From: a virus
Reading direction: 5' to 3' (one strand)
Virus record (IMG/VR): IMGVR_UViG_3300037606_000271
Location: 1-53,304 of that record
Length of the DNA stretch: 53,304 bases
Shown here: one piece after another, positions 21,614 through 31,200 of the stretch
Position numbering within the stretch: position 1 is the first letter of the stretch
How the letters are laid out: each line of letters begins with the position of its first letter
Translations under genes and position numbers: made by a program
Notes under the pieces: model-generated
Told to the model about the DNA's origin: nothing
The model's input: only the letters and a program-made list of their open reading frames with translations
Databases searched by the model: none

Positions 21614-23836
21614 AATATTAAATCTAATTCAGTATCAATTGACGCTGCTAATTTAGATTTTATTATTAATATTATAAGTAGTGGATTGTACAGTAAACCT
21701 ATTGAGTCTTTTGTTAGAGAGATTGTTTCCAATGCATGGGATGCTCATGTAGAGGCTGGTAATAATAGTCCTATAGCTCTTGAATTAGGCTTAAATACAG
21801 AAGGACAATATTTCTGTAAGATACAAGATTTTGGAGTAGGCCTTTCACCTGAAAGATTTAATAGTGTTTATAAAAATATTGGCAGTTCTACTAAAAGAGG
21901 TACTAATGGTCAAATAGGTGGTTTTGGTATTGGAAGATTTAGTGCATTAAGCTACAGCAATGTAGTTCGGATTATTTCTGTGTTTGATGGAACTGAATAC
22001 ATGTATCTAATGTATAAAGACAACAACAAACTAAGTATTGATTTACTTTATTCCAAACCTACTGAATTACCTAACGGTGTAAGTGTTGAAATAGATGTAA
22101 AAAACCACGATGTTGATAAGTTTGTTGAAGCAATTAAAATTCAATTAAGCTATTTTGATAATTTAGTGGTTATAGAATCTATCCCAAATAAACCATATGG
22201 TATTGAAAATAAGTTTAATGACTCTAATATTAAAAAGTATAAGAACTTTTGCGCCAATACTTTTGATAGTCACATTAACCGAACAGTAAGTATTCTTTTA
22301 GGTAAAGTTCAATACCCGTTAAGATTTACTAGTTTAAATAAGTTTTACGATAGCTTTATTAAAAATTATCCAATTGCGCTTAATTTTGAAATTGGGGATT
22401 TAGGTGTTACACCTAATAGGGAAGAACTTTTATATAATGCTGATTCTATAGGTAAAATTGAAACTGCATTAGATGCTTCTATATTAGAAATTGAAAATTT
22501 ATTTGCAACTCAAAATAAGAAAAATTACACTGACTTTAAGGAATTTGCTGAAAGCATTGGCGTTAGTGAAAAAGTTGTTTTAGTGTCAAATGACACTGAT
22601 TTAGTTAGTATTAAAAAGAGTAATATGCAAGAGTATAAAATGCTTAATGGTGTAAAATATAACACCGCTCAATTCAGTAATCATTTAGATACTTTTAGTT
22701 CTTTAAATTTATCAAAAAATTCTTACGCTTTACTCAATAATAAATTGATTAATAAAAATGGATATAATTTAAACACAACTCATGCGGCAAATAGAAATGG
22801 TCTTTATGTTTGTAATGTAGCTAAATTATCTAATCATAGTAAATCTTATTTAAGAGAAACTTTTTCTAATAATACTATTTTTATTAAGCCCATTAAGTCT
22901 TATGAAGTATTCAAGTTTATTATTAAAGCAATTAAAAAGAATAGTCGCGATTTAAAAACTTTTCAAAGAAATGATACGCATAATCCATTAATTGTAAAAG
23001 AAATTATTAAATATTATGCTGAAGCTTACAATAAATTACCCAGATTTGATGATAGTCAAGTTCCTGTCCAGTTTATAGTTGACAGAAAAGCAAAATTAAA
23101 AAATAGAAAAGTTATTAACGTTAAGTCTAAAGATTACTGGAAACAGTATATTTCTATTAATGTAGTTACATCAAACAGATATGGTAATTACGCAGGAATG
23201 GATACTGAAAATTATAAATTAGGTGATCTTAAAAAGGAATTTAAGAAACTTTCTGTTTATACTTTTAAAGGAGATACTAGGACATCAGATATGTGTGTAG
23301 TTTTTAAAAAGGTAAACTTTATTGAAGTTGCTCCTACAAAAATGAAGTTAATAGAAAATTTAGATAACTTTGTAAAACTAGATGATTTTATGGATAAGAA
23401 ATATAAAGCAATCAGAGATTTAGGTACAGTAATGTATATTAAGGATCATTTTCCAGAATTGGGTAAATTGTATTCAATGAAAAACATTAACCTAATTTCA
23501 AATAATTTATATACTGTAATTACAAGTCTTCATGAATTTGTTTCTGCTACTGCTAACAACTACGATGATAACGCTGTAGCCAATGAAGTATATGAATATT
23601 GTAAAGAACAAAACGCATTTAATGAAGAGATTAAAGGATTGTACACAAAGCATAAAAGACATTTAGATAATGCAAAAAGTCTTATACCTTTTGTTTATAC
23701 TACAGGTTTAGGGCATGACATTCATGGAAGTCTGCTCAATCTTGTTACAGATTATGTATTAGCAAAAAAGCTTTTTACTCCAAGTATGGAAGCAGTTAAT
23801 AGACTTAAGAAAGAAACTATTTTTAACAATAAATAA
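21572..23836 (+). CDS. rIIA-like: rIIA-like GHKL ATPase (754 aa)
   Basis: The N-terminal 200 residues carry the Bergerat ATP-binding fold: N-box N54/D57 in EIVSNAWDAH, D86-x-G-x-G in QDFGVGLS, and the lid glycines GGFGIGRFS (116-124). Such GHKL modules with a long C-terminal part are the phage rIIA family, which in T4 associates with membranes and replication and overcomes exclusion by the lambda Rex system. The C-terminal 500 residues are lysine/asparagine rich with no further motif. The gene is followed 6 nt later by the rIIB-like gene, the same order as T4 rIIA-rIIB. Its start codon lies in the loop of a 19-pair RNA hairpin. Confidence 0.8.
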   Translation: MIFKDVNSEATKVGNIKSNSVSIDAANLDFIINIISSGLYSKPIESFVREIVSNAWDAHVEAGNNSPIALELGLNTEGQYFCKIQDFGVGLSPERFNSVYKNIGSSTKRGTNGQIGGFGIGRFSALSYSNVVRIISVFDGTEYMYLMYKDNNKLSIDLLYSKPTELPNGVSVEIDVKNHDVDKFVEAIKIQLSYFDNLVVIESIPNKPYGIENKFNDSNIKKYKNFCANTFDSHINRTVSILLGKVQYPLRFTSLNKFYDSFIKNYPIALNFEIGDLGVTPNREELLYNADSIGKIETALDASILEIENLFATQNKKNYTDFKEFAESIGVSEKVVLVSNDTDLVSIKKSNMQEYKMLNGVKYNTAQFSNHLDTFSSLNLSKNSYALLNNKLINKNGYNLNTTHAANRNGLYVCNVAKLSNHSKSYLRETFSNNTIFIKPIKSYEVFKFIIKAIKKNSRDLKTFQRNDTHNPLIVKEIIKYYAEAYNKLPRFDDSQVPVQFIVDRKAKLKNRKVINVKSKDYWKQYISINVVTSNRYGNYAGMDTENYKLGDLKKEFKKLSVYTFKGDTRTSDMCVVFKKVNFIEVAPTKMKLIENLDNFVKLDDFMDKKYKAIRDLGTVMYIKDHFPELGKLYSMKNINLISNNLYTVITSLHEFVSATANNYDDNAVANEVYEYCKEQNAFNEEIKGLYTKHKRHLDNAKSLIPFVYTTGLGHDIHGSLLNLVTDYVLAKKLFTPSMEAVNRLKKETIFNNK

Positions 23837-23842
23837 TATATT

Positions 23843-25078
23843 ATGACAATTATTCGTTTAGACAATCACCTTACAGTTGTATTTAGTGATAATAAATCTT
23901 TAAGCACAAACACATGTACTGATGATTTATTGTGTTTAGTAAATAAGCACAGAGACGATGAGGAACTTGTGAAGACTTTGTTAGTCCCAGGATATTTTAA
24001 GAAAAAAGAAGAATATGAATTGAAAAAAGATTTAATTAGTGATTACGCTAATTCTAAGTTACTTACTCTTTCCGGTCAAAGCATTTACATTACAAGTGTA
24101 TCTGAGCTAACTGTACCAGAAGACCTTGCTTTGGCCATTCTAAATGCAGAGAAAGAAGGTAATGATGAATTAGTTAATAGCTACATTAACTTTTGGACAT
24201 TGGTTTCTATTAACCCTGACAGCCGTGCTAGAACCAATTTATTTTGGTTTTTACAGAAGTATGGCATGCAAATCTCAGCATCAGGTTTGTTTGTTGCTTA
24301 TCGCAATGTAGTTCTTAAAAAAGATGGTAATGAGATTTCAGAAGCATTTGCTAAAGCTATTAGTAAGTGTTTTACTAAAGTAAAATATACTTACAAGAAA
24401 AAGCCATCTAATTATGTAGTAATTAAAACTAATGATGGTTACGAGCTTGCTAAGAAAGGTGAGTATGACAATGTTACTCTTCAAGATCTTTATACTAAGT
24501 TAGGTGAAGAGAATGCACCTATCTATACAGATGCTTACACTGAAAGCTTTACCATTAAAATTGGTGTTCCTGTCATGATTGATCGCAAAGATTGTGATCC
24601 TAATCAAAACAACACTTGTTCTAAAGGTTTGCATGTAGCTGGAAAAGATTGGTTAGACTCTAACTATTTTGGTAAAATTTCACTTAAAGTATTAGTGAAT
24701 CCAGCTGATGTAGTAGCTGTACCACCTAGTGATGGTTATGGTAAAATGAGAGTATGTGCATACTACCCTGTTGAAATTCTTGACCGAGATGAGGATGGAA
24801 ATTTGATTAACGAACATGGTATTGATGGTTTTGAAGATGATTTTATTGACATGATTTCATACAGTGCTGAAGTTAACAATCAAGATGATGGAAAGTATTC
24901 TGTAAATATTCCAGAAATGCCAGAATTGAACCGTAATAATATTCTTAATCGTCTAAATTTTAACATTAAGGATAAAGTTTCGATTCATGAAGATTATGAC
25001 ACTCAAGAAGATGAAGAAGATTATGAGTATGAAGGAGAAGATGATGGTTACGGATGCGATGCATATGATTGGGAATAA
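23843..25078 (+). CDS. rIIB-like: rIIB-like protein (411 aa)
   Basis: Directly follows the rIIA-like gene. The central part has NPDSRARTNLFWFLQKYG followed by SASGLFVAYRNVVLKKDG, the signature of RIIB-family proteins, and a later CSKGLHVAGKDWL ... VLVNPADVVAVPPSDGYG segment also typical of the family. The C-terminus is extremely acidic (YDTQEDEEDYEYEGEDDG). It probably works with the rIIA-like ATPase at the replication or membrane site and against host exclusion. It is ended by a rho-independent terminator at 25093. Confidence 0.8.
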   Translation: MTIIRLDNHLTVVFSDNKSLSTNTCTDDLLCLVNKHRDDEELVKTLLVPGYFKKKEEYELKKDLISDYANSKLLTLSGQSIYITSVSELTVPEDLALAILNAEKEGNDELVNSYINFWTLVSINPDSRARTNLFWFLQKYGMQISASGLFVAYRNVVLKKDGNEISEAFAKAISKCFTKVKYTYKKKPSNYVVIKTNDGYELAKKGEYDNVTLQDLYTKLGEENAPIYTDAYTESFTIKIGVPVMIDRKDCDPNQNNTCSKGLHVAGKDWLDSNYFGKISLKVLVNPADVVAVPPSDGYGKMRVCAYYPVEILDRDEDGNLINEHGIDGFEDDFIDMISYSAEVNNQDDGKYSVNIPEMPELNRNNILNRLNFNIKDKVSIHEDYDTQEDEEDYEYEGEDDGYGCDAYDWE

Positions 25079-25092
25079 TTAACAATCATTTT

Positions 25093-25132
25093 AAGGGGGT
25101 GAGAGCAAAAGGCTTTCACCCCTTATTTTTTT
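25093..25132 (+). terminator. Rho-independent terminator after rIIB-like
   Basis: AAGGGGGTGA (25093-25102) pairs with TCACCCCTT (25116-25124) with one bulged G, the stem continues through GAGC/GCTT around AAAAG, and it is followed by ATTTTTTT (25125-25132). It lies 14 nt after the rIIB-like stop. Confidence 0.85.
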
Positions 25133-25147
25133 AATAAAAAAACAAAT

Positions 25148-25660
25148 ATGATTTACCCAGAAAGAATTTCTATTATCACGCACTTGTTCAAAGATAATAC
25201 ATTTAAAACAGCAATGATTACTAATCAGTATGGTTGTCAAAGCAATGTAGGTAACGTTGTTATATCACAAACTGCAAAAACAATAAGTAAAATTGTTAAT
25301 AATTGGATTAAAAATGAACATGAAGTTTTAAATTACTGGCTTAAAAATCCAGATTTAAGATTGATTCAAGTATTAATTAATCTTAAAATAGCAAAGCATT
25401 TTTGTCACCATTACAATGAAGATGATTTATGGCTTATGAAACGTGGATTTGTTGATGCAAAAAGCATTTTGTTGTTTGAAGTAACAAAAGATGAGTATAA
25501 TGCATATCTTCCTAAAAGTAAAATTAAACTAGCTAAACAACTTAATAGTTTAGAAATTGAACATTTATTACAATCCCATCGTAGGAAGCAAATAAAACTT
25601 ACTTATCAAGACGTAGATACTTTATCTAAGTGCCTTGAACTACTAAATCAAAAAACATGA
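25148..25660 (+). CDS. Hypothetical protein (170 aa)
   Basis: First gene after the rIIB-like terminator, so it should have its own promoter in the preceding AT-rich 15-70 nt. The product is helical, with a His/Cys cluster in the middle (AKHFCHHYNEDDLWLMKRG) and a basic C-terminal segment (LQSHRRKQIKLTYQ). The clustered His/Cys could bind a metal, but no known pattern fits. The last 4 nt overlap the macro-domain gene (ATGA). Confidence 0.55.
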   Translation: MIYPERISIITHLFKDNTFKTAMITNQYGCQSNVGNVVISQTAKTISKIVNNWIKNEHEVLNYWLKNPDLRLIQVLINLKIAKHFCHHYNEDDLWLMKRGFVDAKSILLFEVTKDEYNAYLPKSKIKLAKQLNSLEIEHLLQSHRRKQIKLTYQDVDTLSKCLELLNQKT

Positions 25661-26121
25661 ATTACAAAGTATCAGACTTCAAAAAAGAATTAATTAATTT
25701 ACATTTTGATGTATTTGTTCATGGATGTAATCTTCAAGGTGCATTTGCAGCAGGTGTTGCAGGTATAGTTAGAGAAGTATATCCTGAGTGCTGTGAAGTA
25801 TATGCAGAAGGTGTAGCTTCTGGTGAATACTCTGGTGGTCATGTATTACCGTATGAAATCTGTGAGAATAAAGTAATACTTAATGCTTTTACTCAAATAC
25901 TTCCCGGTAAAAATGGATCATATGATTTAATAGACAAAGCCTTTTCTATTATAGGTAGAGTGTATTCGGGTAACAAAATATGCTATCCTTTGATTGGCTG
26001 TGGTATTGCTGGTCTTAACTGGTCAGTAGTTAAAGAAATTATTGACCACAGACTAAATAATGAAGATCATAATTGTATTGTCAGATTAGATGATATTATC
26101 CAATATAAATTAATGAGGTAA
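25657..26121 (+). CDS. Macro-domain protein, ADP-ribose-binding or -hydrolysing (154 aa)
   Basis: A complete macro domain: the first binding loop HGCNLQGAFAAGVAGIV (23-39; macro domains usually have N-A-A-N then GGGVA, here CNLQGAFAAGVA), then GHVLPYE and VILNAFTQ strands, and the second loop CYPLIGCGIAGLNW, which matches the conserved P-x-I-G-C/T-G-x-x-G-x2-W element. Such proteins bind or hydrolyse ADP-ribose, ADP-ribose-1''-phosphate or ADP-ribosylated targets. In a phage this may counter NAD-based or ADP-ribosylating defences, or belong to RNA-repair chemistry. It overlaps the previous gene by 4 nt. Confidence 0.82.
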   Translation: MNYKVSDFKKELINLHFDVFVHGCNLQGAFAAGVAGIVREVYPECCEVYAEGVASGEYSGGHVLPYEICENKVILNAFTQILPGKNGSYDLIDKAFSIIGRVYSGNKICYPLIGCGIAGLNWSVVKEIIDHRLNNEDHNCIVRLDDIIQYKLMR

Positions 26122-26125
26122 TTTT

Positions 26126-26389
26126 ATGGAAAAAGAAGAATTAATCAAAGAACTTAAAGACTTAAGAGATGCTAATAATTACCGATATAGTCAATTAATA
26201 AATTCAGTTTATGAATTGATGTTTGAGGTTATTGTGCGTCCAGAAACAGCAGATGCTTTAAATCACTATTGGCATTATATTACAGAAAGGATTTTAAAAG
26301 ATGATTTAGGAGACATTGAAAAAAGGAATTTAAAACTTACTAAAATCAGACTTGATGCACTTTTATCAGCATTTAATTACTTTAAATAA
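26126..26389 (+). CDS. Hypothetical protein (87 aa)
   Basis: Starts 4 nt after the macro-domain stop. The product is a charged helical protein (EKEELIKELKDLRDANN at the front) with ADALNHYWHYITERILKDD in the middle, probably two or three long helices. A coiled-coil adapter role is conceivable. No family recognised. Confidence 0.55.
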   Translation: MEKEELIKELKDLRDANNYRYSQLINSVYELMFEVIVRPETADALNHYWHYITERILKDDLGDIEKRNLKLTKIRLDALLSAFNYFK

Positions 26390-26394
26390 AACAA

Positions 26395-26703
26395 ATGAAA
26401 ATAGTTGAAGGACGATTACCAGAACTTGTAAATCATGGATTTACTTTAATTACTGATGAATATTTAAAAACTCAATATTTAAAAGCTTATGGGTCTTTTG
26501 TAGATAATGAGCTTTGGCATTATAGAGGATCATATGTGTATAACTTAGGTTATTCAAGAAGAGGGCAATGTTATTACATATTAGCTTCTGATTTAGGGAT
26601 AGAAATCCTAGCCACTGAGCCCGATGGAGATGGGGCAGGTGTTATTTTAGATAATGTATTTATTGAGCTTTTTAACGCAAATTTAATTGAAACAAATGAA
26701 TAA
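26395..26703 (+). CDS. Hypothetical protein (102 aa)
   Basis: Starts 5 nt after the previous stop. The product is beta-rich with many Tyr and Gly (YRGSYVYNLGYSRRGQCYYI) and an acidic turn (ATEPDGDGAGV). Its last 8 nt overlap the start region of the next gene. No catalytic motif; function unknown. Confidence 0.55.
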   Translation: MKIVEGRLPELVNHGFTLITDEYLKTQYLKAYGSFVDNELWHYRGSYVYNLGYSRRGQCYYILASDLGIEILATEPDGDGAGVILDNVFIELFNANLIETNE

Positions 26704-27277
26704 ATTAAATTTAACAAAAGAAGAAGCTAAAGAAATGATTTATGGTACTCCCCCAGAAGGATTAGAAGTTGTTCACAATGAACAAATTAGTTCTGGAAGA
26801 TGGCATTCTCACCATATGATTGTAGTAAAAGAGATTGCTACTGGTAGATTGTTTGCAGATGAATATTCTATGGGGTTAACCGAGTCACAAGAAAATGACA
26901 TGTGGGAAAATTATTCACCTGACTTCACAGAAGTATTTCCACATAAAGTAGAAAGTATTAAGTATAGATACGAACCTGAAATTAATAAAATATCTATTAA
27001 GAAAATTAATGAAGCAACAATTAAAGAATTTATTGAATCTAATACCTTATCTAATGTATTAGAAACAAAGTACGTTGGTAATTTACCTTTAAATGAATAT
27101 AATCAATTATTTATTTCTATGGGCTATGAAAATGACATTTATGATAATAACATACTTACTGATTTTGTAAAGGACTTTGTTCATTATTGGAATCATGAAA
27201 CATTACCTACTTTAGTTTTACGCGGTTCATTATATTATGGTAATTATAGATTAGTAAAATACACCAAAGAAACTTAA
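26696..27277 (+). CDS. Hypothetical protein (193 aa)
   Basis: ATG 26696 is preferred to the TTG three codons earlier. The N-terminal third has SSGRWHSHHMIVVKE with two adjacent His residues and RLFADEYSMGLTESQEN, giving a compact beta-sheet appearance. The rest is acidic and Asn rich. The overlap with the upstream gene (8 nt) supports this start. No known family. Confidence 0.55.
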   Translation: MNKLNLTKEEAKEMIYGTPPEGLEVVHNEQISSGRWHSHHMIVVKEIATGRLFADEYSMGLTESQENDMWENYSPDFTEVFPHKVESIKYRYEPEINKISIKKINEATIKEFIESNTLSNVLETKYVGNLPLNEYNQLFISMGYENDIYDNNILTDFVKDFVHYWNHETLPTLVLRGSLYYGNYRLVKYTKET

Positions 27278-27295
27278 ACTACATAAATAAATATA

Positions 27296-27772
27296 ATGGA
27301 ATTTAAACAATACATTACAGAATCAAGTAGAACTGATTTTGATTTAAAGGAAAGTAACAATTTACATTGGCAATTAGGGCTATTCAATGAATTTGGTGAG
27401 CTTATAGGACCTATTAAAAAGTCTTTGTTTCCAGATAAAATAGTAGATGTAAACAGGTTAACAGATGAGCTAGGAGATGTAGCTTTTTATTTAGCAAAAG
27501 CATGTAGACTATTAGGCTTTGAAATTCCATTTTCTTATGCTTATGAAGAGCAAAATAACATTATTGATATTATTAATAGCTTTAATGAATCTTGGAGTAA
27601 GAAAGATTTAATGGGAATATTCTGCACATTACAGAACTTTTGTTACTTATATAATATAGATTTTGAAGAAGCTTTAGAAAGAAATATAGCAAAGTTAGAA
27701 GTAAGACATCCAAATGGTTTTAACATTAACAATCCAAAACATACAAAAGAAGAACAAGATGCAATCAAATAA
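27296..27772 (+). CDS. MazG-like nucleoside triphosphate pyrophosphohydrolase (158 aa)
   Basis: The all-alpha NTP-PPase metal site is intact: E32-x2-E35 in NEFGELIGPI and E58-x2-D61 in TDELGDVAFYL. The C-terminal NIAKLEVRHPNGF segment is the conserved substrate-side element of MazG-type enzymes (K-L-x-x-R-x-P-x-G-F). The enzyme should hydrolyse (d)NTPs to monophosphates and pyrophosphate. In phages such enzymes tune nucleotide pools or remove signalling or modified nucleotides. It overlaps the following gene by 14 nt at its 3' end. Confidence 0.82.
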   Translation: MEFKQYITESSRTDFDLKESNNLHWQLGLFNEFGELIGPIKKSLFPDKIVDVNRLTDELGDVAFYLAKACRLLGFEIPFSYAYEEQNNIIDIINSFNESWSKKDLMGIFCTLQNFCYLYNIDFEEALERNIAKLEVRHPNGFNINNPKHTKEEQDAIK

Positions 27773-28163
27773 CAAACAACTTATAGACAATCTTTGGGGT
27801 TTAATTACCGCCTTTATTACAAGTCTATTTTCAAAAAGAAGTGCTGAAGATAAAGTAACTATTAATAGCAGTAAACCTGAAATTAAAATATCAAGGGAAG
27901 AAGCAAGAATAGAAATTCAAAAGCTAAAAGAGCAATCTAAAATTAGAAAAAAGATTTATGTTGCTAAAAAAGCTATTAAAGTTGAAAATGTTAAAGTAGG
28001 TAACGCAGTGTATGTTCAACTTTATGATGAATCAAATGCACCATTAGCTGGTAAAAGCAAAGAAGTATTTCTTAGCTATGATGAATTTTTTATTACAACT
28101 GATAAAGGTGCCCACAGTTTCCATGATGTCTACACATATCATGGGAAACCCATAATGGCATAA
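27759..28163 (+). CDS. Hypothetical protein, last gene of the plus block (134 aa)
   Basis: ATG 27759 (14-nt overlap with the MazG-like gene) is more likely than ATG 27714, which would add 15 residues and a 59-nt overlap. The N-terminal part has a hydrophobic stretch (LWGLITAFITSLFSK) that may be an amphipathic or membrane-associated helix, then a basic region and a beta-rich C-terminal domain (VGNAVYVQLYDESNAPLAG). It is ended by the bidirectional terminator at 28177. Function unknown. Confidence 0.55.
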   Translation: MQSNNKQLIDNLWGLITAFITSLFSKRSAEDKVTINSSKPEIKISREEARIEIQKLKEQSKIRKKIYVAKKAIKVENVKVGNAVYVQLYDESNAPLAGKSKEVFLSYDEFFITTDKGAHSFHDVYTYHGKPIMA

Positions 28164-28176
28164 CTTGACTAAACAC

Positions 28177-28215
28177 AAAAACCCCCTACTGGCTTGCGCT
28201 GGTAGGGGGTTTTTT
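28177..28215. terminator. Bidirectional terminator between converging gene blocks
   Basis: AAAAACCCCCTAC (28177-28189) pairs perfectly with GTAGGGGGTTTTT (28202-28214). The T-run follows the stem on the plus strand and the A-run, read as T on the minus strand, precedes it, so it can stop transcription from both sides. It lies 13 nt after the last plus-strand gene and 30 nt from the end of the 1267-aa minus-strand gene. Confidence 0.92.
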
Positions 28216-28243
28216 ATTTGATAGTAAAAAAATTTCAGGTCTA

Positions 28244-31200
28244 TTATCTACTGGATAAGTTGTATAATTCCATTATGTTAGTAGCATTTCTAATACCTTT
28301 AACTATAGGAATAATATCTATTGTCTTCTTTCCTATATAATAAGACCCATCTTGATATTTTCTAAAGGGATTTCCTTCAGTAAAAAATTGAATTGGGTCA
28401 AGTACTACAGGAAAAGTAATAAACTTTTCAATAGCTGAAACCGCTGCTGCTGGAGATCTAAGAATCTCTAGTGTTTGAACTGGGTTAAAAAAGAAAGACA
28501 TTTCTGTTATATGTCTGTTAGCTTGATAAGCTGTGAAAGCTAATAGTTGATTAGCTAAGTCTTCATCATCTTCATCAACTATATTTGTCAATAACAAGTA
28601 TATAGTAAAAGCTCCTAAAACAGTTGCTAATTCTCTCCTTATTCTTAAATAGTTTTGTCTTTGTACATCATCCATTTTAGCCCACTTCTCTTTAAAAGCT
28701 CCACTTAATAGCATTTCTTTATCTTCTCTAGCTAATTGTTTAGCGTCTTGATATATCCTTAGCATAGACCTGTACATTCCTTCTTGTTTAATAGTATTGC
28801 CGTCATCATCTAATCCTTCTTGGTAGTTATATTCCAGTTTACCATATCTACGATTACCGGGAGAAATAATAAATTTTCTAAATGTTTTTAACATTCTACC
28901 CAGTGCAAAATGCTGCATTCTACTTTGATCAACTTTATTGTAAATACCAAACAATCTTTGATTTACAGAATGAATTTTTAAAGATATTGCATCTACGTCA
29001 ACAGGGGAACCATCTAATTCAGTAACGTCTTCTGATATAGAAGACGAGAAATCTTTATGGTCTATGTGATCTAGTAAAGAAACTTTTTCACCTTTATATA
29101 ATACTTTTTTGTTTGCAATGATAGTAAGAGCCATTTTATACGCTCCAAAATGTTCACCTATATTATTAAGAGCATAAGGAGAAGATAATATTCTTTTTAT
29201 AGCAACACTTTCATTAGGACTTTCTTTAATTACTTGCTGCATAAATTCATCTCTAACATTAAATAACCTACCTAAACCTGTTAATGTAGAATCAACTGAA
29301 GGATTATCAAAAGCTCTTAATGACTCCATTAAATGAGTAGTATAAAAAGAATCAGCTTTTGCAAAAGATTCTTTATCGTATATTTTAGCAGCTTTTTCTT
29401 GAGCTATTGATGAATATGCTTGCAATACGTTAGCTGGTGGAGAATATATGTTATAACCCAAACCTAGCAAAGAAGTATAAGCACCTAAAAAATCTAATAT
29501 TTTACCTGTTTTACCTTCGTTCTTTTTAAACTTACCATATATATTAGCGTCAATGTAATCTGTAATTCGCTCAGCTTGATTACCACCAATTAAACCGGGA
29601 GAATCAAGTATTCTCCTTTTGTTAATAACACCTTCCATCATAAGAATAGAAGATTCTATATTTCGCATTTCAATATAATGATTAGCCATATATCCAAATG
29701 AATTTGTTAACATATGAATATCTGTAGACATATCATTTATATTTTCAATTTCATTGATAAAGTACACAGGCAATGTTCTTGTGTTACTATCATAAACTAT
29801 CTCCTCATCGTTAAACCTAAATTTATCCATAAAGTTTTGCTGTAATCCTTTTACATTACCTTCTTTTAATAATTGAGCTAAAGATTTAGTTAATTGAGGT
29901 AACTTATAAAGATGTGCTGGATTTAAAGGTAATTTAGAAGATTTGGCTTTAATTTTTAACACTTGATCTAAGTAACTTTTTTTAGAGTCAGGAAGTTTAT
30001 CATAAGAAAGATCTTCATATAAATCTTTTCTTGGTGTAGCTAAATCCTTAGTAAAAATTAAATCACCATTATTCTTAAAACTATTATCTAATATGTAGCT
30101 ACCTACACCATAAATAACAGTATCAATCTTTTCTTGTTCTCCTAAAGATAGTTTTTTATCATAAGTTTTAAGAAATTCTCTGGTTGAATAGTTATCAATA
30201 ACATAACCTTTTGATGAAATAAATTTGTATAAAACTTCTACTAAGTCACTTTTAGAAACAGAGAATATATCTCTTACAGATTGTTCTATTTGGTTCTTAA
30301 TTACTTGATCTAAATTAGGTAATCGTTCTTGATTATTTTTAAACCAATTATCTTTATTTTCTCTGTACATTTTACTTAATTCAGGATCTTCACCTAATTG
30401 CTTTTTTCTTTCATCATAGTTTTCAGATAAACGTAAACTTACTCTAATTTCACGCATAGCTTTTTTACGAGTTATTTCATATTCTGCAAAATTAATGTTT
30501 TCAGGGTTAACAAAGTATCTGCTTATATTACCTTCAGCGTCTTTTTGAATAAAATCTAAATCATTAAAATCTTCAATTTTAGATCTTAATCTTAATAATT
30601 CTTCAGCTTCATCTTTTGATTTATTAATAACTATTTGCCTTGATCTTTTATAATAAAGATCAAATAATTTTAATACATCATCATTGAGATTTGCTAAAGA
30701 TTGAATCCAAGCTTGAATACCTGATATATTTTTAACTTCTTCTAACAACTTTTTATACTCACCTTCTTTAAAATGAGTCATTAATTTAGTAAAAGGAGAC
30801 ATTAATCTTTCAGATAATTCAATTTCTTTGTTGCGAATTAACCCTTCATATCTTGCTTTTTTACTAACAATATCAGATACTTCTGTTTTAACTCTATCAG
30901 GCATTCTACGAACAGATTTTTCACTGTTAATGTCTTCTATAAATAAATTGAATTGAGCTACTTTTTCTTTAGCTCGTCTTAAGGCATCTACAATCTCTTC
31001 TGTTTTGTTTTCAGATTTATCTAAAGTGTTTAATATGTCAAGAGCATCATCTAAAGCTAAAGAAGTACTATTAAGAGCATTAACTGTGGCAGTTTTATAA
31101 TTACCAGCTGATTGAGGTAATTCTAATTGCTCTATTTTTTTAGTTATTTCTTTCTTAATTGTCTTATTAGTTTGATTTTTCTTGGCTTCATTTAATTCTT

